Shown one piece after another: positions 21,074 through 30,321 of a DNA stretch of 44,721 nucleotides. The position numbers were made by a program, and so were the translations under genes. How positions within the stretch are numbered: position 1 is the stretch's first letter; each line of letters begins with the position of its first letter. Origin of the DNA: a virus. The notes beneath the pieces are model-generated. The model was not told the DNA's origin. It did not search any database and worked only from the letters and a program-made list of their open reading frames with translations. The stretch spans positions 1-44,721 of the IMG/VR virus record IMGVR_UViG_3300042465_002641; one strand, 5' to 3'.

Positions 21074-21118
21074 TAACACGAAACGCTATTAAAGTGAATA
21101 ACGCTTGACTTTAATAAC
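21068..21118 (+). promoter_or_regulatory. Alternating hairpin element before the scaffold gene
   Basis: Arm A CTTTAATAAC (21068-21077) and arm C (21109-21118) are identical; arm B GCTATTAAAG (21085-21094) can pair with either, with one mismatch each. Only one of the two hairpins can form at a time. Arm A contains the stop codon of the upstream gene, so ribosome occupancy there would favour B:C. A long AT-rich leader (21119-21186) follows. Confidence 0.5.
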
Positions 21119-21186
21119 GCCAAACTTACGGTAACTTTGTTTTCCTTGTTTTCTCAAAACACTGTAAAGTCCAAGCAGACTTGAGA

Positions 21187-22179
21187 ATGCTAAATAATCT
21201 CATGAATACAGATAAAAACAGCGATAACGACAACGCTGAGTCGCAAGACGAAAATGTCGTGAATGAGGGTATCGGCCCTCTTACAACGGAACGCCTTGCG
21301 GATATTCTCCGTAGGGATTTTGACCCCTCCGAACAAGGTCAGACGGACACTGCCGAGTCCGATAGTAATCAAGCAGAAGACTATGAAGGGGACGGTGAGC
21401 CACAGGCCACCGAAACTGAAGATAGCGAAGAGGTTCATTCACAGGACGAAGAAGATGGAGAGGACAGGGGTCTTTCTAAGGGGGTCAAGAAGCGAATTGA
21501 TAAGTTGGTGTCTAAGCGTAGGGAAGCCGAAGCCGAGATTACCAAACTCAAGGAAGAACTTGAAACCGCTAGAAATCAGAAGACAGCCTCTGATGCAGTG
21601 ATTCCTATCAAGGATAGCCCGTACAGTCATGTCAACAGCGTTGCCGAAATCGAGGGCGAAGTCTCTCAAGCAAGGTCTGTTCGTAGATGGTGCGAGGAAC
21701 ATTCTGATGGATACACAGTAACAGGTGCTGACGGCAATGAGACCTACTACAGCCCAGAAGAAGTAAAGCAAATCAAGTTAAATGCTATTGACGCACTTGA
21801 GGAGCACCTTCCGAAGCGGATGCAGTATATCAGAGCCAAGGATAACTTCGAAAACCTTGCCGAAAAGGAGTATGGTGTTGTTTGGAAGAAAGATGTAGAC
21901 ACTCGTGAGAAGCAGATTGCTCTCCAGTTTCTCAAGGCTTTTCCAGAGATTACCCGCTTCCCAGACTACAAGATGGTTATTGGTGATTACATCGCTGGCG
22001 TTAAAGCCCGTGAAGGTAAGTCCTCCAAGACCGTTGCGAAGGCTCCCCATAATCCAAGACCGAGTGGGTCGGCTCCTAAATCCAACAGTATGAGCAAACT
22101 GAAGGAAACCGAAAACCGTTACAAAGCCAATGGCAATAACGAAGACCTCAAGGACATTCTGCTTAAAAAGTTCCTATAA
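21187..22179 (+). CDS. Scaffold-like protein
   Basis: 330 residues from ATG 21187 (ATG 21202 is also possible). The first 95 residues are strongly acidic and likely disordered, followed by a basic coiled coil (KRIDKLVSKRREAEAEITKL, then ELETARNQK) and a helical C-terminal half with a basic end (SMSKLKETENRYKAN). Acidic, helical, just before the capsid gene: this is the usual profile of a head scaffold that guides capsid assembly and leaves before maturation. No protease domain is seen. The role is inferred from position and composition. Confidence 0.82.
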   Translation: MLNNLMNTDKNSDNDNAESQDENVVNEGIGPLTTERLADILRRDFDPSEQGQTDTAESDSNQAEDYEGDGEPQATETEDSEEVHSQDEEDGEDRGLSKGVKKRIDKLVSKRREAEAEITKLKEELETARNQKTASDAVIPIKDSPYSHVNSVAEIEGEVSQARSVRRWCEEHSDGYTVTGADGNETYYSPEEVKQIKLNAIDALEEHLPKRMQYIRAKDNFENLAEKEYGVVWKKDVDTREKQIALQFLKAFPEITRFPDYKMVIGDYIAGVKAREGKSSKTVAKAPHNPRPSGSAPKSNSMSKLKETENRYKANGNNEDLKDILLKKFL

Positions 22180-22188
22180 TTCACGAAC

Positions 22189-23283
22189 ATGCCTATTCTT
22201 ACAGAACCTAATATCTCAAGCGGTAAGCGAGAAGACCTCGCTGACCTTATCTCCCTCGTTGACTCCAGAGACACCCCCTTCACCTCCATGGCGAAGAAGG
22301 GTTCCAAACCTGGAAATACGCACTTCCGCTGGCAGGTTGACCAGTTGCCCTCCGTTAAGTCGGGTGGTATCGTTGACGGTACTGATGTCAATGTCACGAC
22401 TGATGTCGAAAACTATGTCAAGGACACTGTTGGCGGTACGACCAAGCAGTACAGACACGAACTGTCGATGCATCCCCAGATGTTCCGCAGAACTGTCCGT
22501 GTGTCCCCGATGTCTCTCGACCTCACTAACATCGCTGGCGTTAAGGATGAACTTGCGAACAATGTCGCTAAGTCCATCAAGATGCTGAAGCGTGATATTG
22601 AAGTCACTCTCTGCGGCTCGCAGGGTGCTCAGCAGGACAACGGTACGCTCCCGTACCTTACCCGTGGTCTCGACAAGTATCTTGCCGTCCGTGGTGCTAC
22701 TGCCGCTAACATCGCTGGTGGTGCTTCTGCTAATCCTGCCGATTTCGGTACGGTTGCACAGGATGCCTACTTCGCTGTCCCGACTGACTTCCAGATGCCG
22801 AAGGAACAGTTCCTCTATGGTACGGTTGGTAACGACCTTACTGAAGAGAACATCCAGAACCTTCTGACTGGCCTCTACGAACAGACTGGTACGAGCAAGG
22901 AATATGACGCTCTCGTTGGCACTCGTTGCAAGCGTGGCTTCACTAACCTTGTCTTCACGACTGGCTCCTCTGGCTCGACTGAGACCCGTAACGCTGTCCG
23001 CACCTTCAACCGTAACGCTGAAGACTCCACCTACACCTCCACGGTGCAGGTCTTCGAAGGCGACTTCGGTAGACTCAAGTTGCACTCTTCGACTTGGCTG
23101 AAGAACAAGTTCGTTGGCTATGTGATTCCGTTCGACATGGTCGAAGTCCGCTACGGTGGACAGGTTGCACAGGTCAGAGAACTGCCCGACTTCGGTGGCG
23201 GTCCTGCTCGTACGGTTGAAGCGGTTCTGGGTCTCGTTATCCATAACCCCCTCGCCTTCGGCAAACTCGACTTCACTGCCTAA
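22189..23283 (+). CDS. Major capsid protein (SU10/DUF5309-like, HK97 fold)
   Basis: 364 residues. The N terminus (SSGKREDLADLISLVDSRDTPF, then a Trp-containing strand HFRWQVDQLP) and the middle (VSPMSLDLTNIAGVKDELAN, then a helix KSIKMLKRDIEVTLC) follow the DUF5309/SU10-type major capsid pattern. Its codon use looks more even and C-rich than in the neighbouring genes, which fits very high expression. It forms the head shell. ATG 22189 follows CACGAAC. The family call is from remembered pattern; position (after scaffold) strongly supports it. Confidence 0.92.
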   Translation: MPILTEPNISSGKREDLADLISLVDSRDTPFTSMAKKGSKPGNTHFRWQVDQLPSVKSGGIVDGTDVNVTTDVENYVKDTVGGTTKQYRHELSMHPQMFRRTVRVSPMSLDLTNIAGVKDELANNVAKSIKMLKRDIEVTLCGSQGAQQDNGTLPYLTRGLDKYLAVRGATAANIAGGASANPADFGTVAQDAYFAVPTDFQMPKEQFLYGTVGNDLTEENIQNLLTGLYEQTGTSKEYDALVGTRCKRGFTNLVFTTGSSGSTETRNAVRTFNRNAEDSTYTSTVQVFEGDFGRLKLHSSTWLKNKFVGYVIPFDMVEVRYGGQVAQVRELPDFGGGPARTVEAVLGLVIHNPLAFGKLDFTA

Positions 23284-23652
23284 GTGTCAGACAACATCAT
23301 CCAGCACCTGTCTGAGGTAATTCCCGACCATCTCCGCAAGGGGGTGCAAGAGGAACTGCTTCGTGGTTGGAAGATGGAGGAAACTCAAGCAAAGCATCAA
23401 GCAAGACAACTTGGTGCTTTTTATCACCAAAACGATGCTAAAAACATCGAAGGAATGGGGAGGCTGGTGGGGGAAATCCCTACCGCCTCTTACCATTACT
23501 GGGGCAAGAGACTGGGCTACGACTGCTGGAAGGATGACGAATTTGTCCGTGAGTTTTTCCGTGACAATCCCGAATGTGCTGTTAAGAACTATGTGAAGAA
23601 CGCTTCTATCAATGGGGCTATCTTTACCGCTGATGGGCATCTAATGCAATGA
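23284..23652 (+). CDS. Hypothetical protein after capsid
   Basis: 122 residues starting at GTG 23284, the base right after the capsid stop. Helical, with many aromatic residues (TASYHYWGKRLGYDCWKDDE). Overlaps the connector gene by 4 bases at its end. In other phages this slot holds a small connector or head-completion protein, but no such family is evident here. No membrane segment or signal. Confidence 0.65.
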   Translation: MSDNIIQHLSEVIPDHLRKGVQEELLRGWKMEETQAKHQARQLGAFYHQNDAKNIEGMGRLVGEIPTASYHYWGKRLGYDCWKDDEFVREFFRDNPECAVKNYVKNASINGAIFTADGHLMQ

Positions 23653-24404
23653 GAACCGTAGACTTTTCCAGAATCCTCTTTGACTCTATTCAACTCTGCG
23701 GACTTGACCGAGACGAGGTCAACGATGCAACATTTTCTCAGATTAGAGACCTTGCAAACATGCGTCTCAAGTCGGCTTGGGAGTACGATGCGTTCCCCCA
23801 AGTTATCAAGTTTAGTGAAATCACTATACTTACGGATGCTAATAGCACTCCTTACTTTAATCTACCCTCCGATTGCGGGGAGATTCTTTCACTTTGGTCG
23901 GCAAACCCTGTAAACACGACAAGAAACAATCAGTTAACCTTTTTGCTTAACGATGAGCGTGTCTACCTTACTACAAATAGAAGCGGCACGGTTTGGGCAG
24001 AGTATAAGATTAAGGTTCCAGAACTCTTTGGTGAGGCTTGGGACCAGCCAATCGAGTTTAAGGTAGGCTCACAGGCTTACTTTGACTCTGGCTCCTTGAG
24101 TGGCGTGTATAAGCCAGTTAAAGGAAAGCCATACATTGGTAACTTTTACAACTGTAAGGTAAACAATGTCAATAAGCGTCCGTCCGAACATCCAGATGAA
24201 TGGGAAATTGTAAAGATTCCGTATATCTTTGCTCCTTATGTGACTAGGGCGGTTTACGCTGATTTCCTTCGTTCTGAAGGACAGGTCGATGCGGCTAGAG
24301 TTGCAGAGGCTGAAGCCCAAGCGTTCCTAGGCGAAGAAATTGATAAGATTGCTCGACAGCAGGGCCAAATTCGTAGAATTAACTTCATTAACCCATATTC
24401 CTAA
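23649..24404 (+). CDS. Tail adaptor/tubular A-like connector protein
   Basis: 251 residues. The helical N-terminal part (FSRILFDSIQLCGLDRDEVN, then FSQIRDLANMRLKSAWEYD) followed by a strand-rich middle and a helical C terminus (EAEAQAFLGEEIDKIARQQ) is the layout of the adaptor that binds below the portal in short-tailed phages (T7 gp11 type). Position between capsid and nozzle genes agrees. Sequence-level family match is not certain. It overlaps both neighbours (ATGA with upstream, TAATG with downstream). Confidence 0.72.
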   Translation: MRTVDFSRILFDSIQLCGLDRDEVNDATFSQIRDLANMRLKSAWEYDAFPQVIKFSEITILTDANSTPYFNLPSDCGEILSLWSANPVNTTRNNQLTFLLNDERVYLTTNRSGTVWAEYKIKVPELFGEAWDQPIEFKVGSQAYFDSGSLSGVYKPVKGKPYIGNFYNCKVNNVNKRPSEHPDEWEIVKIPYIFAPYVTRAVYADFLRSEGQVDAARVAEAEAQAFLGEEIDKIARQQGQIRRINFINPYS

Positions 24405-24700
24405 TGTCCAATATTGCTTTTTCATCCCCTTTCCTTAGAAAGTTCATCCATGACGACCTTACGGTTGGCACGAATTGGGTTGTTGCCCTTCCTGCCGCTA
24501 TCGCTCCCCAGCGTAGAATCGTTACTCTTATTCAGAACAAGAGCGACACGACCAACCTTTATGTTGCTCTGAACGAGACCTCTACCGAAGGCATTCTTAT
24601 CCCTATCAAGTCCAATATTTCTTTAGACAATTACAACGGAGTAATCCGTGTTAAGTCTGACGGTTCTGTTACTGCCCATATTGCCTACGCTACGGCTTAA
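24404..24700 (+). CDS. Small beta-rich virion-type protein
   Basis: 98 residues, mostly beta by eye (RRIVTLIQNKSDTTNLYVAL, then a strand ILIPIKSNISLDN and VIRVKSDGSVTAHIAYA). Small all-beta proteins in this place are often head or tail decoration proteins. TAATG overlaps at both ends put it in a translational chain between connector and the Cys-rich repeat protein, so it might attach that protein to the virion. No family recognised. Confidence 0.6.
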   Translation: MSNIAFSSPFLRKFIHDDLTVGTNWVVALPAAIAPQRRIVTLIQNKSDTTNLYVALNETSTEGILIPIKSNISLDNYNGVIRVKSDGSVTAHIAYATA

Positions 24701-26673
24701 TGCTTAACGCCCTCTTCAGAAATAATGGCTGGGTCATTTCTGTAGGAAAGGGCTTAGGGTCGGTATTGTTTCCTTGTCCGATTGCTGGTCAGTTTCTAAG
24801 AAACGCTCAGTCTGGAAACGGAATTAATTGGTCTGGTTGCGGCAATTATGGCTACAATGATACTAGCCTTGCCTATTATGATGTTTACACTGACGGTAAC
24901 TGTGGTGAGTATTCTACTCTTACTGGAAGTTGGCACAGACCTGCTGGCGATGTTCTTTACAACACTGGCTGTTGCCAAGTCATTTGGGATGGAAGTTATT
25001 ACTATGTAAACGACAACTGCAATCCTTGCGGTCAAGCCAACACTGAAACTGGAAACACGAGGGTCGTTAATGTTTCTGAAATTTACTGGGAAGGTTGTAA
25101 TTCAAGCGGCTATTTTAGCACTTCATACGACACCGAAATAGAGTATCACGATGGATACTGTGGTACTTTCTGGGAATACTTTAATACTGTTTGGGCTGAA
25201 GATGGGGCAACAATTTACAATTACAATAATTGTTGTTATGTTTACTACGATATTAGCGACTATCCTTACTACTATGTGCAGGATAATTGCAGTGGGAACT
25301 GCGAAGACCCTTACCTTCACGATGGGGAAGACCACTGGTGGTATGATGGTTGCAATTGGTGGTACACCCCCCCCTGTACCGATGCTGGACCTACTGGAAA
25401 TGTAAGAGATGTAGACCATCAGTATGTTTACTGGTCTGGTTGCGGAAACGATGGACAGTTCCTTATTACATACAACACTGAAGAAGAGTACCATGACGGT
25501 GCGTGCGGCTATTATTGGTCTTGGGTTAGCACTTGGAATGCAATGAATGGCGATGTTATTTACGACAGTGGTTGTTGCCAAGTTGTGTACGATTCTGTGA
25601 TGGGATACAATGTAAACGACAACTGTGGAAACCCTTGCACCAGTTCTGGAACTCCAACTGGAGCGTCTAACCTAATTTACGAATATACCATGCTGTGGTA
25701 TGGTTGCGGAACCTCTGGAAACTTCGTTTACGAAAATGAAATCTCTTACGAATACCATGATGGAGCATGCGGATTTTATTGGGATACTGTTCGATGGTGG
25801 GCACAAGATGGTGGAGTAACCGTTATTTACGATAACGGCTGTTGCCAAGTTATCTACAATTCTCCCGACAATTATTCTGTATTTGACAATTGTACCGAAC
25901 CGCCGCCTCCTTGCCCAGAGGCCAGTACGCCTACTGGAAACACTAGCACTGGAAGTTACTCTAACCTTAATTGGGATGGTTGCGGAACCTCTGGAGAATT
26001 TGCTTATTCGTATTCTGGAAACTCAACTGAATACCATGACGGAAATTGCTCTACCTATTGGGTAACTGATTCTTCGTGGGAAGCAAACAGTGGAGAAATG
26101 ATTTATGACGGTGGTTGCTGTACCGTTACCTATAGCCAATATGGCAGTTACAGCGTAAACGACAACTGTGGAGAGCCTCCTCCTCCCGACTACCCTTCTG
26201 CTGGAACGGTACTGTTTTCCTCTTCTTCCCCTGTAACGCAGGACATTACGGTTGATGGATATGACATGGAAGGTTCTTTCCAGTCCGTATTTGCCAGCGT
26301 CAACATTGCAAACACTTGGAGTAATGAGATTGCAGACGGCTTTGGTGGCTCAACATTTGAGTCTGGAACAGACTATGTGCTTGACGGTAGTACCGTATAC
26401 GACCCCTCAATTGGTGCTATCAGACTCCTTGACTGGTATCTGACTGACGGTGGCGGCTCTTACAGCGGTCAACTTCAAGTTGGCCTAGATGTCACCCCTT
26501 GGGTCATGTCTGGACAGGGTGCTATTCCTAGCGGAACCTCCTTCCTTGACAAATTCTCAGAAGGGTACATCATTTTTGAATCCAACGAATTTTGGAACGG
26601 AGATGCGAATGTAAAGACTCGTGTCGAATACCAGAACGGAGGAGGCTACATTACTACTACAATTACATTTTAA
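24700..26673 (+). CDS. Cys/Tyr/Trp-rich tandem-repeat virion protein, likely adhesin
   Basis: 657 residues with five tandem units of about 90 residues (near residues 40-112, 118-225, 226-312, 313-402, 403-495). Each has the same skeleton: W-x-GCG, then EYHDGxCGxYW, then an Ala/Gly turn, IYDxGCCQV, and a closing VNDNC, with five or more Cys at fixed places. The second unit has a 22-residue insert. A Pro-rich joint (EPPPPD) leads to a Cys-poor, beta-rich C-terminal domain (about 500-657). Such Cys-stabilised, aromatic-rich repeats would suit a surface-exposed receptor-binding fibre. I know no family for the repeat. Neighbours are connector and tail genes. Confidence 0.75.
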   Translation: MLNALFRNNGWVISVGKGLGSVLFPCPIAGQFLRNAQSGNGINWSGCGNYGYNDTSLAYYDVYTDGNCGEYSTLTGSWHRPAGDVLYNTGCCQVIWDGSYYYVNDNCNPCGQANTETGNTRVVNVSEIYWEGCNSSGYFSTSYDTEIEYHDGYCGTFWEYFNTVWAEDGATIYNYNNCCYVYYDISDYPYYYVQDNCSGNCEDPYLHDGEDHWWYDGCNWWYTPPCTDAGPTGNVRDVDHQYVYWSGCGNDGQFLITYNTEEEYHDGACGYYWSWVSTWNAMNGDVIYDSGCCQVVYDSVMGYNVNDNCGNPCTSSGTPTGASNLIYEYTMLWYGCGTSGNFVYENEISYEYHDGACGFYWDTVRWWAQDGGVTVIYDNGCCQVIYNSPDNYSVFDNCTEPPPPCPEASTPTGNTSTGSYSNLNWDGCGTSGEFAYSYSGNSTEYHDGNCSTYWVTDSSWEANSGEMIYDGGCCTVTYSQYGSYSVNDNCGEPPPPDYPSAGTVLFSSSSPVTQDITVDGYDMEGSFQSVFASVNIANTWSNEIADGFGGSTFESGTDYVLDGSTVYDPSIGAIRLLDWYLTDGGGSYSGQLQVGLDVTPWVMSGQGAIPSGTSFLDKFSEGYIIFESNEFWNGDANVKTRVEYQNGGGYITTTITF

Positions 26674-26675
26674 CC

Positions 26676-26882
26676 ATGAGCACAATTAAGAAAGAATTCG
26701 TTATCCCGAAGGGCTGGAACGCCCTTTATAACCCTGTTGAAAAGAAGGTCTATGTTTGCCGTGAATTTCCCCATGGCGGCAAGGCCAACTCGGTGCTTAG
26801 TCTGATTACTAAGCCTACGAAGGCTGAACTTCTTACTGCGTTTACCGAACTGGAACTTACTTGGACCGAACCTACCGCCTAA
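26676..26882 (+). CDS. Small hypothetical protein after the repeat protein
   Basis: 68 residues from ATG 26676 (MSTIKKEFVIPKGW), preceded by TTTTAACC. A longer frame starting inside the repeat gene is rejected. Likely a small beta domain (WNALYNPVEKKVYVCREFP) ending in an acidic helix and Thr/Glu tail. No family recognised. It may be a chaperone or attachment partner for the repeat protein, since chaperones often follow fibre genes (inference from position). Confidence 0.58.
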   Translation: MSTIKKEFVIPKGWNALYNPVEKKVYVCREFPHGGKANSVLSLITKPTKAELLTAFTELELTWTEPTA

Positions 26883-26888
26883 CATGAA

Positions 26889-28769
26889 ATGGCAGATTCT
26901 CTTAACAGTATCAGAAAAAAGCAAGGCGACTTTCAGTTTCTGTCTATCGACACTCGGAGCAACGGTACGGCTCTTAAAGAGGGTATGTTACAAGATGGCA
27001 GAAACATTCGTCTTGAACTACAGTCACTGGAAACAAGAAAAGGACTAAAGCAGTTCTTTTCGGACACAATCAAGGGGATTGTCCTCCCTGTCGCTGGCTC
27101 TTCGATTATTGCGTCTGGGGTAAGGGTAAAGCGTGACGGGACAGAGGAAATTGTCATTGTCGTAGAAGACGGGCTTTTCCTGTACGATATGAACTCTGGC
27201 TCGCCCCTCAGTTCTAAGTACAATTTCCCGACTGGAAGAAAGGCTATTGCTGGACAGACGCAGGTACTTCAAGCAGTCAACAATATCTACATCCTGCGTG
27301 GGGAGTCGGAGTTGTTTCGTGAAGGCGTGTCAAAGCATGTAAATGTTGGCAACGGCAACTACGACATAGTTGTTACTACAAACCTTGGTCATCAAGTTGC
27401 AGTTGGCACTGAAGTCATCCTTGAGTCTGAGCACGAAGAAATGAGCGGGTCTTTTGTGGTTAAATCTGTTCAGTCATCTAATCAGTTTACGGTATCGAGC
27501 AACTTCAACTCTAATCACCTTAGCGACCATCCAGTTCTTGTGTGCAAGGGTCGTGCTCCTCTTATCTTTAACGGGTCTTCAGTTACAGTAACTAGACAGG
27601 GAAGAATTGATGGCAGTATCAATGGAAACTCTCAGCATTGCGATTTTCCTCCGACTTCTAACGGTATCTACTTTAGAAACAGACTATACCTTAAGTACAG
27701 CCGTGATGAAATTGCTGTATCATATTACCTTCCCAACGAAACAGGAGACTGGGAATTCGACCTTAGCATTCAAGCCTTCCAGATTAACGCTGGTGACGAG
27801 CAGGAAATCGTAGGGTTCTACCCATGGAGTGGGAATAAGGTTCTCGTTCTGAAGACCAACAGCATTTACGAGGCCATCATTTCGGACAATACCACAAGCC
27901 CAGAGATTGTCCTTAAGGATACTACCATTAAGGCTCTTACCAACGACATTGGGTGCGTGGCTGAGCGTTCTATGGGCAATGTTTCTGGCTCCGTGTTCTT
28001 TCTTTCTGGGGCTGGCGTGTTTGCCCTTGAGCCGCAGATTGATGTACAACTGATTGCCAACACTTTCCCCCTATCGCAAAACATTCAAAAGTATGTTGAA
28101 CTAATTGATGTAAACAATTCACACAAGGCGGTAGGTCAAATCTTTGCTGGCAGATACTACTTGTCTGTTCCAATTGTCCTTGATGGGGTAAGTAGAATTA
28201 GCGTATTCGTATACAATCTTAACAACAAGAATTGGGAGTCTGTTGACACTTATCCTATTGGATTCAACATCGACAATATCTTGGTAGCCAGATTTGGTAG
28301 CCAGAGAAAACTCTTCTTCCTAGACAATAAGAATGGCCTGTTTCTTGCAGAAGAACTTGATGTTGACCAATTTGGCAAAACAACTGGGGCTAAAACTTTG
28401 GTACAGTGGCTTCCGTTTTACCTAAACGAGTACGAGTTTGCCTATAGCAATATTCAAATGTTTGCTAAAACAAGACAAATGGACTTTGGAACGCTTCAGC
28501 AGAAGAGGTTTGTTTCTTGCGAGTTTTACGCAAATTACGGGCTTGAGGGGGCAATCAAAGTTACCGCAAACACGATTAACCCAGATACCACTTATATGGC
28601 TGATATTTCTACTGCCTCGTTTGGTGAAGAACTTACTAGAGCCTTCCCCTTGCGTAAAAAGGGAACTGCTATTGAATTCGAATTGACTTCGTTGCAAGGC
28701 AGACCAAGCATTTACTCTATCGTGACCGAGGCTACTGCTGATGGTCGAGACCTAAGAAGCGAAAAATAA
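26889..28769 (+). CDS. Nozzle/tail tubular B-like protein
   Basis: 626 residues, nearly all beta strands with many paired YL-, VFxSG-like turns. The N-terminal region (GTALKEGMLQDGRNIRLELQ, then LETRKGLKQF) matches the common opening of short-tail nozzle proteins, where strands of a propeller begin after an N-terminal arm. It should form the hexameric tube below the adaptor (T7 gp12 type). Placement after the connector and before the collar-domain fibre agrees. Family identification is from layout and this N-terminal pattern, not from a search. Confidence 0.75.
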   Translation: MADSLNSIRKKQGDFQFLSIDTRSNGTALKEGMLQDGRNIRLELQSLETRKGLKQFFSDTIKGIVLPVAGSSIIASGVRVKRDGTEEIVIVVEDGLFLYDMNSGSPLSSKYNFPTGRKAIAGQTQVLQAVNNIYILRGESELFREGVSKHVNVGNGNYDIVVTTNLGHQVAVGTEVILESEHEEMSGSFVVKSVQSSNQFTVSSNFNSNHLSDHPVLVCKGRAPLIFNGSSVTVTRQGRIDGSINGNSQHCDFPPTSNGIYFRNRLYLKYSRDEIAVSYYLPNETGDWEFDLSIQAFQINAGDEQEIVGFYPWSGNKVLVLKTNSIYEAIISDNTTSPEIVLKDTTIKALTNDIGCVAERSMGNVSGSVFFLSGAGVFALEPQIDVQLIANTFPLSQNIQKYVELIDVNNSHKAVGQIFAGRYYLSVPIVLDGVSRISVFVYNLNNKNWESVDTYPIGFNIDNILVARFGSQRKLFFLDNKNGLFLAEELDVDQFGKTTGAKTLVQWLPFYLNEYEFAYSNIQMFAKTRQMDFGTLQQKRFVSCEFYANYGLEGAIKVTANTINPDTTYMADISTASFGEELTRAFPLRKKGTAIEFELTSLQGRPSIYSIVTEATADGRDLRSEK

Positions 28770-28770
28770 C

Positions 28771-29448
28771 ATGGGACAAATTACAAGCGGCTGGACATAC
28801 GAACCTAGTGGTATCAAATCTGAAGTTACGGCTGAAAACCTTAACGCACATGTCAATAATGCTCAACTTGTTGGTGGAGCCATTGACGAACAAGATACAA
28901 ATTCGCTTACGGCTGATACCGATAACCTGTTGATTACCAAGGGTGGTACTATTTTTAGACAGACTAAAGGTCAGTTTACGCATACTATTAACGCAAACAC
29001 GGTTAATGCTGTAAATCTTAATGGTGGTGCGATGGTTCCTATTGGCGGTATTATTATGTGGAGCGGCACAGAGGCGGCTCTTCCTGCTAACTGGAAAGTT
29101 TGCGATGGTACTAACGGTACTCCAGACCTTCGTGGAAAATTTGTCAGAGGTGGCAATGTTGCCAATCCGTCTGGCACTACTGGTGGTGCTGATTCTACGA
29201 CCCTTACTGGTCTGATGGTTCCAGAACACCAGCATCAATTCCGAATCAGACAGTTAGACTATATTGAAATTTTTGGAAGTTCGACTCTTACGGTTTGGGA
29301 TGTTTACCCTCAGTGGGATGAAAACCCTATTGTTAATACTCAAACTAGACTAACTGGCCCTGCCTCTGTTGGTGGAAATACCAACCCAACTCCAGTTCCG
29401 ACTGTTCCTGCTTTCTACGCCCTCGCATACATCATGCGAGTTTCCTAA
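28771..29448 (+). CDS. Tail fibre with phage tail-collar domain
   Basis: 225 residues. The N-terminal half is beta-rich and probably trimeric (GQFTHTINANTVNAVNLNG). The collar motif is clear at about residues 90-130: PIGGIIMWSGTEAALPANWK, then CDGTNGTPDLRGKFVRGG. The end (PTVPAFYALAYIMRV) closes in the usual way. Collar domains cap fibres or bind receptors. It begins 1 base after the nozzle gene. With the Cys-repeat protein it gives the phage two possible receptor-binding parts. Confidence 0.88.
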   Translation: MGQITSGWTYEPSGIKSEVTAENLNAHVNNAQLVGGAIDEQDTNSLTADTDNLLITKGGTIFRQTKGQFTHTINANTVNAVNLNGGAMVPIGGIIMWSGTEAALPANWKVCDGTNGTPDLRGKFVRGGNVANPSGTTGGADSTTLTGLMVPEHQHQFRIRQLDYIEIFGSSTLTVWDVYPQWDENPIVNTQTRLTGPASVGGNTNPTPVPTVPAFYALAYIMRVS

Positions 29449-29472
29449 CACCAAAATGAGACTTTTTAACTA

Positions 29473-30321
29473 ATGGGACTTGGTTCACTTATCGGTGGCT
29501 TCATGTCGAAGCCCAAAGATATGCCCCTTCCGAAAACTTACGGAGAGGTTGGCAATCAGAATATCGACATGCAGGAAGGCTGGCAACAGAACTATCTGGA
29601 TGCCGAGTCTAAATGGAGACCGCAATGGCAGAGACTCAATGAGTCCACCCTTGGCGGTCAGTTATTTGGTGGTCAAGGTAACGCTGGTTACCTTAGCATG
29701 ATTGGACAAGGCCAGCAGGGCAGTCTTGGAATGCAGGAGTCCTATGGTGCTGGTCAACTTGGAATGATGAGCCGCCTACAGGGTGGTGCTCGTGATGCGT
29801 ACGCAACTCCGCTGATGCGGTCTACCCAAGAGCAGATGTACAACCAAGGCATGCAGTTTGCCTCTGGTCAGTTGAGTGCTCAAGACAGATTTCAAGCAGG
29901 TCAGACTGCAAACATGGCTATGGCTGGTAGAGGTCTTACTGGAAGACAGGGCGTAGCCGCTAATGTGCTTGGCAACTACAATCTTTCACAGGACAGAATC
30001 ATGCAGGGCCAGAAGATGCTTCAAGGCGTTTTCAGCAATGAGGCTGGAATGGCTGACAATATTGCTGGGCTTACGCTTAGCGGAAGCAAGCAGATGGACT
30101 ATACGCAGGGTCTCTTTGGAAATGCGGCCAAGTCTCTTGGCTCCTACAATACTGGCATCTTTAACCCCGAATCTGAGCGTGGCTTCTCGCAGGATGCGGC
30201 CCGTTACAAGGCTGACATTGCCAATAGACTTGCTAAACAGCAGTGGAAGGCTGGCATGTGGAAGGAAGCGGGAGGCATGATTGATGATGGCATTAGTTAT
30301 GCCAGCGGAGGATTCGCCTAA
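29473..30321 (+). CDS. Gly/Gln/Met-rich internal virion-like protein
   Basis: 282 residues. A short N-terminal Gly stretch (GLGSLIGGFMSK) is followed by a long helical, Gln/Met-rich region (MIGQGQQGSLGMQESYGAGQ, then MGQFASGQLSA-like repeats) with few charges. This profile resembles the small internal core proteins of T7-like phages that form the ejection channel. It precedes two large virion-type proteins, as internal proteins do. Its stop overlaps the next start (TAATG). The role is inference. Confidence 0.65.
   Translation: MGLGSLIGGFMSKPKDMPLPKTYGEVGNQNIDMQEGWQQNYLDAESKWRPQWQRLNESTLGGQLFGGQGNAGYLSMIGQGQQGSLGMQESYGAGQLGMMSRLQGGARDAYATPLMRSTQEQMYNQGMQFASGQLSAQDRFQAGQTANMAMAGRGLTGRQGVAANVLGNYNLSQDRIMQGQKMLQGVFSNEAGMADNIAGLTLSGSKQMDYTQGLFGNAAKSLGSYNTGIFNPESERGFSQDAARYKADIANRLAKQQWKAGMWKEAGGMIDDGISYASGGFA

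Noticed and set aside
22216-23244. 342-residue minus-strand frame opposite the capsid gene
   Set aside because: An open antisense frame caused by the even codon use of the capsid gene. It has no start context and no recognisable fold.
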